Positions 23,448 through 34,941 of a stretch of DNA of 64,000 bases are shown in pieces. The DNA comes from Seminavis robusta (lineage: Eukaryota > Bacillariophyta > Bacillariophyceae > Naviculales > Naviculaceae). Every line of letters starts with the position of its first letter. Positions within the stretch are counted from its first letter, which is position 1. Under the pieces are notes generated by a model. That model had not been told where the DNA came from, did not search any database, and saw only the letters and a program-made list of their open reading frames with translations. Made by a program: the position numbers and the translations under genes. The DNA is taken from positions 58,706 to 122,705 of the forward strand of contig CAICTM010000095.1 in assembly GCA_903772945.1 (NCBI GenBank), in the 5' to 3' direction.

Positions 23448-24485
23448 ATGGAATACCATGCCAGCACCAACTCGTTAACCTGCCAAACAGGGTGTGATGG
23501 GTATGCATTGATGATATCTGGATGCTCAAGTGTGGTTTCCCCAGGTATGTGTACTTTGTCTGTGACAGATGGTACTGTCTATTTCGGGTCAGCTCTTGCC
23601 GCCCTTGCCGACATAGCGTTTGATGCCAAGACTAATGCTCTCAGATGCAAGGAACAAGAATCTGGAGATGGTGGGCCCTGTCAAAATCATGCTCAAATTT
23701 CTGGCTGCAGCAAGCTCATCTGTGAAAAGATTGCTTGTTATGAAGCCGAAATTACTGGGGTTCCTTCCATTGAGTGCAGCGGTAATTTTGCCTGTGAATG
23801 GACCAAAATGACAGAACTGCCAAACGATGCACTTGTGTACTGCGAAGGATTTGCTGCATGTGTAGACTCAGAGATTACTGCAGCAGACAGCTCCAGCGGT
23901 ACTCGTGTTTCCTGTGTTGGTCTGGGGGCTTGCGGTATCTATGAGGCCACCACCAATTTAGCCATCAACGTTGATTGCCTAGAATGCAGATCCTCCGATG
24001 CATGTGTATCCGCCACTCTCCCTGGCTGCCACTTCCATGGAGAGCGTTGCCAGGCTGGTCCCCAAGGAAGCTGCCCTTGCAGCTTGGCCACATCCACGGG
24101 AGAAGCCTATGTGGAGCAGGACATCAGCACCCTTCATGATGTCGCATACGATTCTAATGCTAACAGCATCCTTTGTGCAGGCCAAGTAAACGGGGTATGC
24201 CGGGGTGGCACGATCATGGGATGCCCTACAGTTGAGTGTAGAACACAGGCCTGCAAGGGAACCACAGTCTGGAAACCAAACGACTTGGACTGTGTTGGCA
24301 AATGGGCTTGCCGAGAAGCTCTTCTCAAGAAACTCCCATCTGGTGCCACAGCCTCCTGCAATGGGGACAGGGCATGTATCGATGCCACATTCACCTCGCA
24401 AGGAGAAGAAAGCGTGTCTGTGGATTGCATTGACACTGAAAGCCAGGCGTGTCTACGAGCCACCCTCGATGGCATCGCATTGTAA
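23448..24485 (+). CDS. Cys-rich two-module protein, probably lacking its 5' end
   Basis: A single frame of 345 residues holds two related Cys-rich modules. Module one (about residues 34-195) and module two (about 207-345) share a start (DIAFDAKTN / DVAYDSNAN, then a Cys-containing stretch), an ISGC/IMGC element, then a ladder of short units of the form IECSGNFACEWTKM, YCEGFAACVDSEI, SCVGLGACGI. Such repeating G-x-x-AC units suggest a disulphide-stabilised solenoid; family unknown. There is no signal peptide at the ATG (23448), unusual for such a protein, and an in-frame stop lies just upstream at 23430. The 5' part may be an unrecognised exon or may have been lost next to the retrotransposon that ends at 23258. 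Confidence 0.6.
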   Translation: MEYHASTNSLTCQTGCDGYALMISGCSSVVSPGMCTLSVTDGTVYFGSALAALADIAFDAKTNALRCKEQESGDGGPCQNHAQISGCSKLICEKIACYEAEITGVPSIECSGNFACEWTKMTELPNDALVYCEGFAACVDSEITAADSSSGTRVSCVGLGACGIYEATTNLAINVDCLECRSSDACVSATLPGCHFHGERCQAGPQGSCPCSLATSTGEAYVEQDISTLHDVAYDSNANSILCAGQVNGVCRGGTIMGCPTVECRTQACKGTTVWKPNDLDCVGKWACREALLKKLPSGATASCNGDRACIDATFTSQGEESVSVDCIDTESQACLRATLDGIAL

Positions 24486-24488
24486 GCT

Positions 24489-24510
24489 GGCCAGCCCCAG
24501 AGCTGGCCCG
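24489..24510 (+). terminator. GC-rich hairpin just after a stop codon
   Basis: GGCCAGC and GCTGGCC form a 7-base perfect stem around a short loop (about 24490-24509), a few bases after the stop of the Cys-rich gene. In a eukaryote this is not a classical terminator; it may shape the 3' UTR. Confidence 0.25.
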
Positions 24511-24581
24511 AGGCAGCATTGTCAGGGTGCCTTGAATCTCGAATGGCTCTTGCTCTGGTCTTCGTATGGTGCTAGTTCAGG

Positions 24582-27500
24582 AATAATCAGTAATTTTTCC
24601 ATTTCGATGTAACGCATGCAGGAGAGCCTGCCCTCGAGGTGAAACTGGCCCTCACAATTCTCTCCGAAATCATTTCACCTCCCGGGTAAATGGACCTCTC
24701 TTTGGGAAATGATGTGATTTCAGACAGAACAACATGGGCACCTCTGGCACGGTAACCCCCAACGCTTTGAAGATAGAGTAACATCATGAATAGAGATAGA
24801 AGATTAAAACCGTGGGGGCAAAGGACACTCTTTGCTTTTTGATCTATTGATCTATCAATCGAAGGAACACCACCATGGCGCCTTCCAAAAAGCGGCCGCA
24901 TGAGACTCCACAGAAGAAGAAGATTGCAAGGGCTGCAGGTATCATCAAGTTAACAAAGCATGCGGAGTCCTCGGAAATGAATATCCCTTTGGCTATGAAA
25001 TGGGCCGGATTTGATACTCCGGAAGTAGAAGACAAGAATTTGCGTCAAAAGGTTCGCCGACGATCGAACGCCATGAAATCTGAATCTGAAGCAGCAAGAG
25101 CAGACCATGACGAGCAAGCAGTATGCAAGCAAGCACCCGATATCTCTGTGGCACAAAGAGAGGCACGGAAAAGTCTCTCAATGAGAAACTGGCCGAGAAG
25201 AATAGATTGACCGGTCGACAAGCTGCGGCCGTTCGGAAACAGAAAAAGCAGGCCAGAGATGCTCGAAATGCCCACTACAAGGCCGCTTCTCTACTCTAGT
25301 TGTTGATGAAGGAAGCACAACAACAAGATGACTTCACTTACATCCCAAAGTCTGCAGAGACCATCGCGTCGGAATACAACAAGAAACATGGAACAGATTT
25401 GAATGGCAAATCCATTCGCAACATGGTCAACCGTGGAGATGCTGGCAAGAGCCCCAAGCGACGGGGCCCAAAGGGAAGAATCGATCCCATTGGATTCAAA
25501 GCTTTGTGTGGAGCTGTCGAGTCTCTCTGTTCACTCTCTCCTGATGTCGACAAGTCCAGGTTGGTAAAGCGTTTGAATGCCTGCATCAACATGAAAGAAG
25601 GCCTTGGCAAAAGGCAAGGACGATGGCTGCTTGAACGGGTGGAAGCAGAGATTGGAGATATGCTTGAATGTGGAAAGCCAAATCGTGTTGAAAAAAGGAG
25701 GACCAAGTGGGCAACGTACAGTAACATCAACTTGTGGTTTGAATCTCTCAAAGCTCATTTCATTGAGATTGGAGCAGCAAAAGAAAATACAGAAGACATT
25801 GGAGCCAATGGTGAGCTTACATGGGTTGATGAGACTCAAGGCCGGAGGATTGCCAATATTGATGAGTCAGGGCTGACACTAGATGATACCAAGAGTCAAA
25901 AAGGAGGTCGGCCTCCAATGAAATTTTACAATCCAAGGCTGCAGGGCGAAGCCATTTACGAGGCACACAATAGCTCTTATTACCACTGCGCTGCTAGCAG
26001 GAACGTTTGCCTCTGGTGAAAAGCTGCCAGAACACTTCCAGATTCCATCCAACGCTCAACAAGAGGAGAATATGGAGGTGCCTGTCGACTTCATTGTCGA
26101 TATTCTAGAGACGACCGGTCAGTATTTGCTGGAAGAAGGAATCAAAACGATCTCTGCTATGTATGGTGCCAACAAAAAGGGAGGCATGAACAAGGAACAG
26201 TTTGGCAAGTGGACAAAGGGAAACTTTATTTCTATTGTTATCGATGATACTGCAGATGTGCCAGGAAAGAGATGCACTTTACTTGTTGATGGTGGACCAG
26301 GCCGAACCAACAAGGACATGCTGATTGAACTGCGGATGCTGGGCATTTATCTCTTCCCCTCCGGACCACCCAACACCACCTACATCCTTCAAGTCATGGA
26401 TATGTTGTTTGGCTCATTCAAAATGGTCTTTTTTGACAACCTGCAGCTCCTTTGGGAGTATCGACAGAACACAAGAGAGGAAACAGACTCAATCACACGC
26501 AATGATATTGGTTAGTTGTGTTACGGAATTGCCCGTCGTCGCCAGCAGAATCCTTCCGTTCCTCTCCTCCGGAATGCCATCGAAGAGGCATTCTCCATTG
26601 CTAAAGCAAAGCACGCATGGAATGACACTCTTGGAGTGTATCCGCAGTTCACTCGCAAAGCTCTCAATGACCCAAAGGTTCGTCATGATCTGGTTGTTGA
26701 CGCCAATGGAGCTGCCGCCGACTCTATTGATCCGCAAGCTTCCTATCTGAAAGAATTGAATGAGCGAAATGAGATGTGCTGTAACATCCTCTTGTCGTTT
26801 GGTTACAATGGAGACTTGCTCCGTTACCAGGAACTGGCGTTCGAACAAGCGAAGAGAGTCGCTGTAGTCACAGCTCCATGCTCATTGGAGAGACAGCTTG
26901 CTCTGGAAAAAGCAGCAACACAAGGACAAGTCTTTAAAGTTACCGGAGGTGCGGCTCTGAATGATGATGACTTTCTTATTGCCGATGAGAGGAAGGAACT
27001 CCGGAGGAAGGTAGATGAGCTGGAAAAGGAAAAGAAGTCCCATTTTGCGTCTTGGAAGCGACAGCAGAAGGCCATGGCCATCATTGAGTCAGAGAAGCCA
27101 TTGAGCCGGTTAACAGGAGAGGATCTGAAAGACCTCATTGCCTGAAAGAGTGGCAAGCCATGTCCATCCAAACTGTCAAAGAAAGATGACCGAATGGCTC
27201 GATGGCTGGAGCTCAAAGACTTGGTGGTGGACTCTGTTCAGCCGTGGCCAGAAGAGAAAGAGGACGAGCTGACAGATCTCACCACACGGATTGCTTCCAA
27301 CATCAGCCTCGAGGACACTGGATATGGCCGTCAAAAGGAAGTCGCCAAGGCAAAAGCCAAGGCAATCATAGCAGGAATGGATGCTTCTGAACAAGAGGAG
27401 TTCCTCCGGAGCTTGAAGGACCACTCTGAGGCGCCAACAGAGGATCTTTCAGAGTCGGAGAGAGTGGCTGCAGAGGGTGACACGGAGTGCACAATTGAGC

Positions 27501-27737
27501 TCTCTATAGCAAGCTGTCTATATGGGTGGCCATGACTGTTACCGGTGGCTGATCAACAAGGTGAGTTTTCTTTACAGTGTTGTCAACAGACCTTCCATTG
27601 GTAATTATCTCATCCGATGCTCCTATCACTGTTTACATCACCAACAGATGGCGCGCCATGGCGCCAAAGCAGTCATTGTGACTATTTTTTCGATTCAAAT
27701 CTAACAAGCTACTAGCATGGAAAAATTACTGGTTATT
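24582..27737. mobile_element. TIR DNA transposon with pogo-like transposase
   Basis: The sequence at 24582-24602 (AATAATCAGTAATTTTTCCAT) recurs in reverse complement at 27717-27737 with one mismatch, giving terminal inverted repeats of at least 21 bases and a 3.16 kb element. Between them is a broken transposase with DDE-type motifs. The exact ends and target duplication are unclear; CAGTA at the inner end resembles pogo/Tc1-mariner termini, which duplicate TA, but no TA is seen directly at CAGT. Confidence 0.65.
24875..27535 (+). pseudogene. pogo/Tigger-like DDE transposase remnant
   Basis: Frames at 24875-25210, 25211-26019, 26072-26515, 26516-27145 and 27194-27535 are parts of one protein. 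It begins MAPSKKRPHETPQKKKIAR (basic, DNA-binding-like), and has a middle helical region rich in Lys/Arg. The catalytic core includes IANIDESGLTLDD (first Asp), CTLLVDGGPGRTN (second Asp) and TYILQVMDMLFGSFK (third Asp), as in the DDE_1 superfamily. A coiled, Lys/Glu-rich C-terminus follows. Breaks: a frame change near 25190, TAG at 25297, a frame change near 26000, TAG at 26513 and TGA at 27143. The frames either side of the stops continue the protein, so decay looks recent. Not expected to be active. Confidence 0.7.
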
Positions 27738-28319
27738 CTCGTAGTTGTATTCCAGAAGTAACTTTGCCTTTGAAACTGATTCTTATAGCTTATTAGTGGT
27801 TGACAATTAATCTAGTTATCCATCTTCGATTCCGTCTCTTCTTTGTCAAAGCCGGCTTTCGTAGATATCTTCCCGACAGTCTCTAGCTAGATTTCCAGTA
27901 GACGAGAGAAACAAACAGTGGAAACTGTAGGTGCGGAAAAGTCTACAAACAGTCCACGAAGCGAGCAAGCGAGCAAGGGAGCATGAGCAGTAATAGTTTT
28001 CGTCGGAGGTCTATGGAGCATGGAGTGAGCAAGGGAGCTCGCGCCAACAATGGCGCAGCAAGAGACGAGATTCCTCAGACATAGAGGACACACTGCTGTA
28101 CATCTTGAGCCCGACCAGGAGACCACGAAGAAGAACCCGAGAACCATGGCTTCGGCACGTCAAGAGAGAGAAGCAGCAAGAGTGAGACTTGAGCTATTAT
28201 CTAACAGTGATCAGGCTCGACGACACAAACCATTGCAATCAACTTGTGATGCGTGCGCCAAGGTCCATCATTTCCCAGCCATTGTAAAACTTCTGGGAGA
28301 GGCCTGGATCAGATCCAAG
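27738..28319. other. intergenic, no gene seen
   Basis: Between the transposon and the duplicated block I see no gene. A purine-rich stretch, GCGAGCAAGCGAGCAAGGGAG, lies at about 27960-27981, with GAGCAAGGGAGC again near 28027. Confidence 0.4.
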
Positions 28320-29055
28320 GGTCACGGTAAGGAGACAAGGAACCAGTCAACTGAAAGACCAACGACGTCGTCGCATCATGCTACAGAGAACCAACCAGGA
28401 AGCACATGCAAACCAAGGGAACCACTGACCACTGAAAATGAGTCCAACTAAAAAGTCAACAAGAAGGGAAGAAGAGATGCGTCAGACTGGAGCAAGCGAC
28501 CCGCCAAACAGAAGAACCGACTGATCGACTTTACCTTGCTGAAGCGACGACGAACCAACCAATCCACAGAGGAACCATAGCACCGCAAGAAGTCTCTGCT
28601 GATGGTGCAAAGAGTGGTGCCATGTGCCACTGCAAACTATCATTTCAAGATGACGTGCATGGATGCGCGGGGTGGGGTTCCAGGACATATTAACCGATTC
28701 AGACAAGAAGTGCATAAGGACCACCCACCAACCGAGGCCCAGGTGTTTCCCTCAGCCAAGTCTGCTCACCGGTCACACTAGCTAGCTAGCCTCCTGAGAG
28801 GGTGTGACGCCTATTCGCTATCGAAAGGTTTGCACAAGCTATGGTTGCCATACCAGGATCATACGATTTTAGCAAAAAGTGACTGAACTAAGTAAGGATC
28901 ATGCGCTCGTGCGGGTTCCAGGACAGACACAAGCCATGACATGCAGAGACCATAACAGAAGTCTACCAAGTCCGACACACCAGCTTCCAAAACACACCAA
29001 AGACGAAACTGTAATAAAAAATAATGTCAAAACCAAGCAAATATCAAAGTATGGT

Positions 29056-30666
29056 CTAAAGCAGCGGGCAAACCGGACTTGCATCATACAAAGATGCTGG
29101 ATCAGCACACTCCATCGAGCTGAACAAGTGATCCTTGTACTGGCCGACTGCAGAGTCGCAAGTCTCAAATTGGTTGGCATCGATCTGGCGATCGGCCAAC
29201 ACAAGATCTCCGTGAATGTTGGAAATATCCCATTCGGCCTGTAGCGAGGCGGTCAAGAGTCCGGCATCGGCGAGATATTCCACGTCCTGCAGACATGTAT
29301 CATGAATCGAGCAATGGCTGGATAGGGCACAATACATGACGTTGGTGCAAAACACGGGACCTTGCAAGTCACAGTTTCGCGGGTTTTCCTCCACCTTCAA
29401 GTCTGAAAAGCGGCCCCGTTCAATGGAAACGACTTGGTCCATAACCGCAAAGAGAGCACTCCCGTAAGTAATGTTGGTAAACGTGCTGTCGACAATGGAT
29501 ACCTGATTCCCTCGAGACGGCAGCGCCATTGTGCCCTGGCTCCATAGGTAGGGGTTGATTCCAACGTATACCAGAAACAAAGGAACGAAGCTATGTTGCC
29601 AACGGCAATCGATGAGTTGTATATCTTTGGCTTGTTGGTTGGCGACGAGCACCGATGCGGACCCGAACTGAAACCCTTGATCCAATGTTCCAGTAAAGGT
29701 GATGCCACGAACGGTCACATTTTGAACGTCTTGTGGGGTAATCCCATACTGATTTTCTCCGTAGTACATAATGACAAGCTGACTGGTTCCTCCGTCCAAA
29801 GTGCAGTTGTTGCTGGATGAACCATCGAGGCCACAGCGGACTTCGACATTGGATCGAACAATGAACAACGGGTCCTGGCCATTTATGTATGTGTTGTTGA
29901 CGGAAGGTATTCTCATGATCCCGATTCGGATATGGGAGTTGGGGCACACGACAAAGAGGTCTTGGTGGGGGTTTTGTACCAGCGCAAAGTTCAACTCGAG
30001 AGACTCGGAAAAGCAGGGATAGTCAAAGGTTGGAGCCGGTGTGACAGTGATGATCTCATTGATCTCGGGCAGTGACAGATTGGTACGAGTAGTCAAACCA
30101 GCATCATTCAAACTGCTACTCTCTTGGTTGCTTTCTCGCAGTAGTACCAAAAGCGTCACAACCAGAGCAGCAGCCAAGACACAAATAATCACAGCGGCAA
30201 TGGGCCACAACCAACGCTTATTGTCGCCTTGTTCCGGCAGTGTTCCAGTGTTTGCGACTTGGTCGTTCTTGTTATTATTCGTTGGCTCTTGGCGTTCCAA
30301 ATCATCCGACGACAGTACTTGTATGGCTTCCACGGGAGGAGTCACCAACTCTGCTTCCACCAATCTGGAGTCGTCGGCTGTGGACGCCATTGGCTCCATG
30401 GAAGGAGGTGGAGGGTCATTAATGGCAAAGGGAGTCGGAGCAACGGCAAAGGCTCCAGGTGTGCTCGTGCTGGTGATCGTGCTGGCGCTTGTTTGACCCC
30501 GTCCAAGTTCGTTCACGGAGGGAAGCGGAGCAATGGATCCATGTAGCACTGGTACATTTTCCTCTTCCTTTCCTGCCTCTTCCGTCGCCTTGTAGTCTGC
30601 GGCAAGACTATCATTCGTCGCAGTTCTTTGTTGCTGTTCGTCTTGCTTCATATCTGCAGTTTGCAA
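29056..30666 (-). CDS. single-pass membrane protein with extracellular beta-helix-like domain, copy A
   Basis: One exon of 536 residues. The N-terminal 155 residues are polar and disordered, with SIAPLPSVNELGRG and FAVAPTPFAINDPPPPS. A membrane segment (about 158-180, WPIAAVIICVLAAALVVTLLVLL) follows; there is no cleavable signal, so a type II orientation with an extracellular C-terminus is likely. The outer domain has N-glycosylation sites, several Cys, and repeating short strands (NVTVRGITFTGTLD; SVLVANQQAKDIQLIDCRWQ; VSIVDSTFTNITYG) as in right-handed parallel beta-helices of the pectate-lyase type. No catalytic site is identified. Start: ATG at 30666, with ATG at 30651 as an alternative. 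The paralogue lies immediately downstream in the same orientation at 32428-34169. Confidence 0.7.
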   Translation of the reverse strand: MQTADMKQDEQQQRTATNDSLAADYKATEEAGKEEENVPVLHGSIAPLPSVNELGRGQTSASTITSTSTPGAFAVAPTPFAINDPPPPSMEPMASTADDSRLVEAELVTPPVEAIQVLSSDDLERQEPTNNNKNDQVANTGTLPEQGDNKRWLWPIAAVIICVLAAALVVTLLVLLRESNQESSSLNDAGLTTRTNLSLPEINEIITVTPAPTFDYPCFSESLELNFALVQNPHQDLFVVCPNSHIRIGIMRIPSVNNTYINGQDPLFIVRSNVEVRCGLDGSSSNNCTLDGGTSQLVIMYYGENQYGITPQDVQNVTVRGITFTGTLDQGFQFGSASVLVANQQAKDIQLIDCRWQHSFVPLFLVYVGINPYLWSQGTMALPSRGNQVSIVDSTFTNITYGSALFAVMDQVVSIERGRFSDLKVEENPRNCDLQGPVFCTNVMYCALSSHCSIHDTCLQDVEYLADAGLLTASLQAEWDISNIHGDLVLADRQIDANQFETCDSAVGQYKDHLFSSMECADPASLYDASPVCPLL

Positions 30667-31659
30667 TAGTAAGTATGAGCTAGCTATTGTAACGTTAATG
30701 GTACCGTACGGTTGGTGGTATATCCTCTATACAGCTCTTTTTGTCTCCAGTTATGAATGCGCTATCTCTGCTGAGTTTTTGGCTGCGTTTTTTGAAGAAG
30801 ATACTCGTGCTAATCTGTGGTCTGTGGCGTTTGGCTGCGTTTTGAAGAAGATACCACCGGATTCTCATTCCCGAAGGATACAGAATGCGGCCACGCAACC
30901 ATCCCAGCTGTTACCTAGCAATTGTTCTTAGAAGCTCTTTGCGTTCTAAGTAATGTATGTTTTTACAAGACGCTTTCACTCTCCGTGTCTTCAATTCCGA
31001 CTGCTTCTCAAAATATATATGGACTCTGGGTAAGTGCAATACCGCAAACAACTTTTGTACAGTACGGTTTCTCATAGTAGAGGCCTCGACAAGACATTAT
31101 TCAGTTCAGCTAGAAACCAGCTGTTCTTCTTTGGATCTTTTTGTGACGTTGTCAGCTCCTTGTGTCATTAGTCTATTCTTGTTTTGCAAAACATCATTGG
31201 TTTTGGTTGCTTGCTTGCTTGTAATGCTATGCAGCAACAACAATGAGATCCTTCCAGGTCAACATCAACGCTGGATGATTTCTTCTGCTATGTACATACA
31301 TGTACTGCTGCCTTTGCCACAACTACAGTACTGGTACTAGGCTATCTACATGTATCTATCGATCGACTCGAACGGCAAAACGTACGGATTGGCGCTGATA
31401 GTGGATCGGGACCAACATGCATGGTCCTCAGGTGGCGGGGTCTGGCAATGGCGATGATATTACACGGTATGTGAAAAAGACAGGAACAACTGTGCCTTTT
31501 GCGAATACGGTACTCCATCCCGTCCCAGCCATCACATGGGAGGCTCCGGTACCAACTGGTATCATCCGCATTTGCACTACTGTACAGGTTACTCACATGG
31601 AAGAACAAGCATCCGGTGAAGCCTTTGGATTCTTGAAGACCGTATCAGTTCCAAGGGTC
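30667..31659. other. upstream region of copy A with gene fragment
   Basis: The region includes the copy A promoter. A short direct repeat, TTTGAAGAAGATAC next to GCTGCGTTTT, occurs twice (30786-30803 and 30834-30852). From 31370 on it contains the duplicated fragment listed separately. No intact gene is seen. Confidence 0.5.
31380..31650 (+). pseudogene. duplicated gene fragment, copy in unit A
   Basis: The sequence resembles 35444-35690. In both, one frame reads RIGADSGSG, then MHGPQVxGSGNGDDI, then YVKK and PTGIIRICT. In this copy the frame breaks several times. The parent protein is not recognised; conservation of the coding frame between the copies is only partial. Confidence 0.4.
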
Positions 31660-32427
31660 GCCGCATGGAGACAAGGAACCTGCCGACCGACCGTCACCGA
31701 CCGACCGACCAAGGCCAAGCACATGCAAAACCAAGGGAACCTATGACTGACCATGAGTCCGACCAAAAACTAGCAAGGAGGGAAAATAGGTGCGTCAGAC
31801 TGGAGCAAGTGACCTGCCCAACAGAAATACCTTGCTGAAACGAGGACGATCCAACCATCCACAGAGGAACCACTGCAAAAGTGACCTGACTCTATGCTGA
31901 TGATGAAAAGAGTGTGCCATGTCCCCATCGGCAATGAAGAACCAAACTTTGGAAGAAGGCTCACATGCTGCACAGCACACTGTCATTTCACAATGAGGTG
32001 GATGCGCGGGATGCAGTCCCAGGACAAAAAAAAAAGAACCTCTATTAATTAACGATTCAGACAATAAGTGCCTTTAAAGGACGACCCACGAGCCGAGGCC
32101 AGGGTGTTCCCCTCCGTCAGGTCTGCTCACCGGCCACACTATAGTTAACCTTCTGAGAGGGTGGGACGCCTATTATAGCTATCGAAAGGTTTGTACTCTG
32201 AGGTCTGAGCTATGGTTGCCATACCACCGATCATGCACTCGTGCGGGTTCCAGGGCAGACATCGATCAGCCATGCAGTGACTGTCACAGTATAGTCTACC
32301 AAGTCCAACACATCAGCTTTTTAAAGAACCACCAAAGTGGAAAAGTAGATCAAAAATAATGGTAAAACCAAGCAATAATCAAAGTCTGGTACTGTAGGCA
32401 GTGCCACCACGAAATACATGTATGTCT

Positions 32428-34169
32428 CTAAAGCAGCGGGCATACCGGACTGGTATCATATAAAGGTGCTGGATCAAAACACTCCATCGTCCTGAACATG
32501 TCATCGTTGTACTGGCCGACTCCAGAGTCACAATTCTCAAATAGATTGGCATCGAGCTGGCGATCGGCCAACACAAGGTCTCCGTTGTTGGCAAGATGGA
32601 TGCTAGAAATATCCCACTCAGCCTGTGGCGAACCGATCAATAGTCCAGCATCGGCGAAATATTCCACGTCCTCCAGACACGTAGCATGCATGGAGCACTG
32701 GCTCTCTAGGGCACAATACATGACGTTGGTGCAAAACACGGGACCTTGCAAGTCACAGTATCGTGTGTCCTCCACAACCTTCAAGCCGGAAAAGTGGCTC
32801 CTTTCAATGGAAATGACTTGGTCCATAGCCACAAACAGAGCACTCCCATATGTGATGTTGGTAAAGGTGCTGTTGGCGATGGATACCTGATTCCCTTGAG
32901 TTGGTAAAGACATTGTGCCCTGGCTCCATAGGTAGGGGTTGATTCCAACGTATACCAGAAAAAACTGAACGGAGATATGTTGCCACCGGCAATCAATGAG
33001 TTGGATATCTTTGGCTTGTTGGTTGGCGACGAGCACCGATGCGGACCCGAACTGAAAATGTTGATCCAAGGTCCCGGTAAAGGTGATCCCACGAACGGTC
33101 ACATTCTGAACGTCTTGTTGGGTAATCCCATACTGATTTTCTCCATAGTACATTATGACAAGCTGACTGGTTCCTCCGTCCAAAGTGCAGTTGTTGCTGG
33201 ATGAACCATCGAGGCCACAGCGGACTTCGACATTGGATCGTACAATGTACAACGGTTCCTGGCCATTTCGATAGGTGTTGTTGACGTTGGGTATTCTCAT
33301 GATACCAATTTGGATATGGGAGTTGGGGCACATGACAAAGAGATCTTGTTGGGGGTTTTCAACCAGAGCAAAGTTCAACTCCAGAGACTCTGAAAAGCAG
33401 GGATAGTCATAGGTTGGAGCCGGTGTAATGATCTCTGGCAGTGACAGATTGGCAGCACCAGCATCATTCATGCTGATTGCCATGACTTGTTCGTTGCTTT
33501 CTCGCATCAGTAGCAGAAGTGTAACAACCAGAGCAGCCACCAAGGCACAAAGAAGCAACGAAACAAGCAACCAACGCTTGTTGTGGCCATAGTTGGCTCT
33601 GGAATGTCCTTTTTTCTTTGGCTTTCCAAATCATCCGACGACAGTACTTGTATGGCTTCCACGGGAGGAGTCACCAACTCTGCTTCCACCAGTCTTGAGT
33701 CGTCGGCTGTGGACGCCATTGGCTCCATGGAAGGAGGTGGAGGGTCATTAATGACAAAGGGAGTCGGAGCAACGGCAAAGGCTCCAGGTGTGCTCGTGAT
33801 CGTGCTCGTGCTGGCTCTCGTGTGACCCCGTCCAAGTTCGTTCACGGAGGGAAGCGGAGCAATGGATCCATGTAGGTTGCCTGTCATTGGCGGCTCCATG
33901 GAAACAGGAGGGTCATTAATGGCAAAGGGTATCGGAGCAACGGCAAATGATCCAGGTGTGCCGGTGCTCGTGTGACACCGTTGTAGCTCGTCCACAGAGG
34001 GAAGCGGAGCAATGGATCCGTATAATACTGCTGGTCCGCGGTCCTCAAACTCGGTGTTGGCGTTGCATCCTGCTCGTTCCTCTTCCGTCGTCTTGTCGTC
34101 TGCGGCATCATTCGTCGCAGCGCTTTGCTGCTGTTCTTGTTGCTTCATATCTGTAGTTTGCAATATCAT
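32428..34169 (-). CDS. beta-helix-like membrane protein, copy B, frame broken
   Basis: This paralogue of copy A has the same layout. The N-terminal tail (frame from 34169) and the membrane segment plus outer domain (frame ending 32428) are out of register by one base; the frames overlap at 33507-33570 and the break lies at about 33585-33615. Adding one base after CAGAGCC would restore agreement with copy A (NKRWLL then the membrane helix). With that, it would be about 580 residues. Its tail contains two copies of the SIAPLPSV...AINDPP segment where copy A has one. The outer domain is highly similar to copy A, with the same Cys and strand repeats, suggesting it is, or was until recently, functional. 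ATG 34148 is an alternative start. Confidence 0.6.
33740..34030 (-). repeat. internal duplication in the copy B N-terminal tail
   Basis: A roughly 140-base segment encoding GSIAPLPSV-ELxRxHT...FAVAPxPFxINDPP occurs twice in tandem (about 33745-33875 and 33900-34030), whereas copy A has it once. The 3' copy is closer to copy A. Confidence 0.6.
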
Positions 34170-34941
34170 GTATGAGCTATTGCTACCGTAGGTATCTTCT
34201 ATTTTAGGAATCCTTTTGCTTTGGCGTGGTGTGAAGTACTAAATAGATACGTTAAGGAGTGAGGGGGGCGAAGCTAGGCAAAGCAGTGGCTGTGGTGGTG
34301 GGTGGGTGTTGTGGTGGGCGTACGGGGAGAGCAATGAGGAACAAATAAAATGTAACTGCGCGAAGCTGTGTGTTTTGGTAAGAAGATACTCTGAGAAAAA
34401 ATCTTACTGGTTTTGACCTTTTGACCATTTCATCATTTCCACTGGATTCTCATTCGTGAAGGAAATCCGACCATGCCACCTGTGGCCTCACAAATGTTCT
34501 AGACTATTTTATTTTATTAAAAAGCTCTTTACTTCCTAAGTAATGTATGTTTTACAAGTCGCTTTCTGCAACATGAAGTTCCAAGTACACCTAACGGAAC
34601 ACTCCAGAACCCTTGCTTGGATACAGTATTAATAGCTTTTACAGTACAGTTCAGCTGAGTACAGCAAACGTGATATCAATTAGGGGCCAGATGGGTCTAT
34701 GTCATAGACGTCTGGACATCTATCTGTCTGGACGCACATCCAGATCAGCATATTAAATTTACTAGACTACTCAGAGCTCAGAGTTCAATGTAGATGTAGC
34801 CAGAGCTACCCCATACCCCAGAGATACTGGTACCAGGCAGTACGATACAGTACCAGCACCTTGAGGTAAATTGGCTTGAAAGGTTGAAATAGCTTGGTAA
34901 AAATTCAAAAACAAATAATTTTGCTGAAAATGATTATGACT

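Larger units (their letters stand above)
28320..31660. repeat. tandem segmental duplication, unit A
   Basis: This 3.3 kb block matches the next block (31660-35760) in the same order and orientation. Shared segments are the 3' flank (ATGCGTCAGACTGGAGCAAG at 28476), the whole beta-helix gene, its upstream region (GGATTCTCATTC and TAAGTAATGTATGTTTT near 30858 and 30945), and a fragment with GGTCTGGCAATGGCGATGATA near 31437. Unit boundaries are approximate. Confidence 0.75.
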
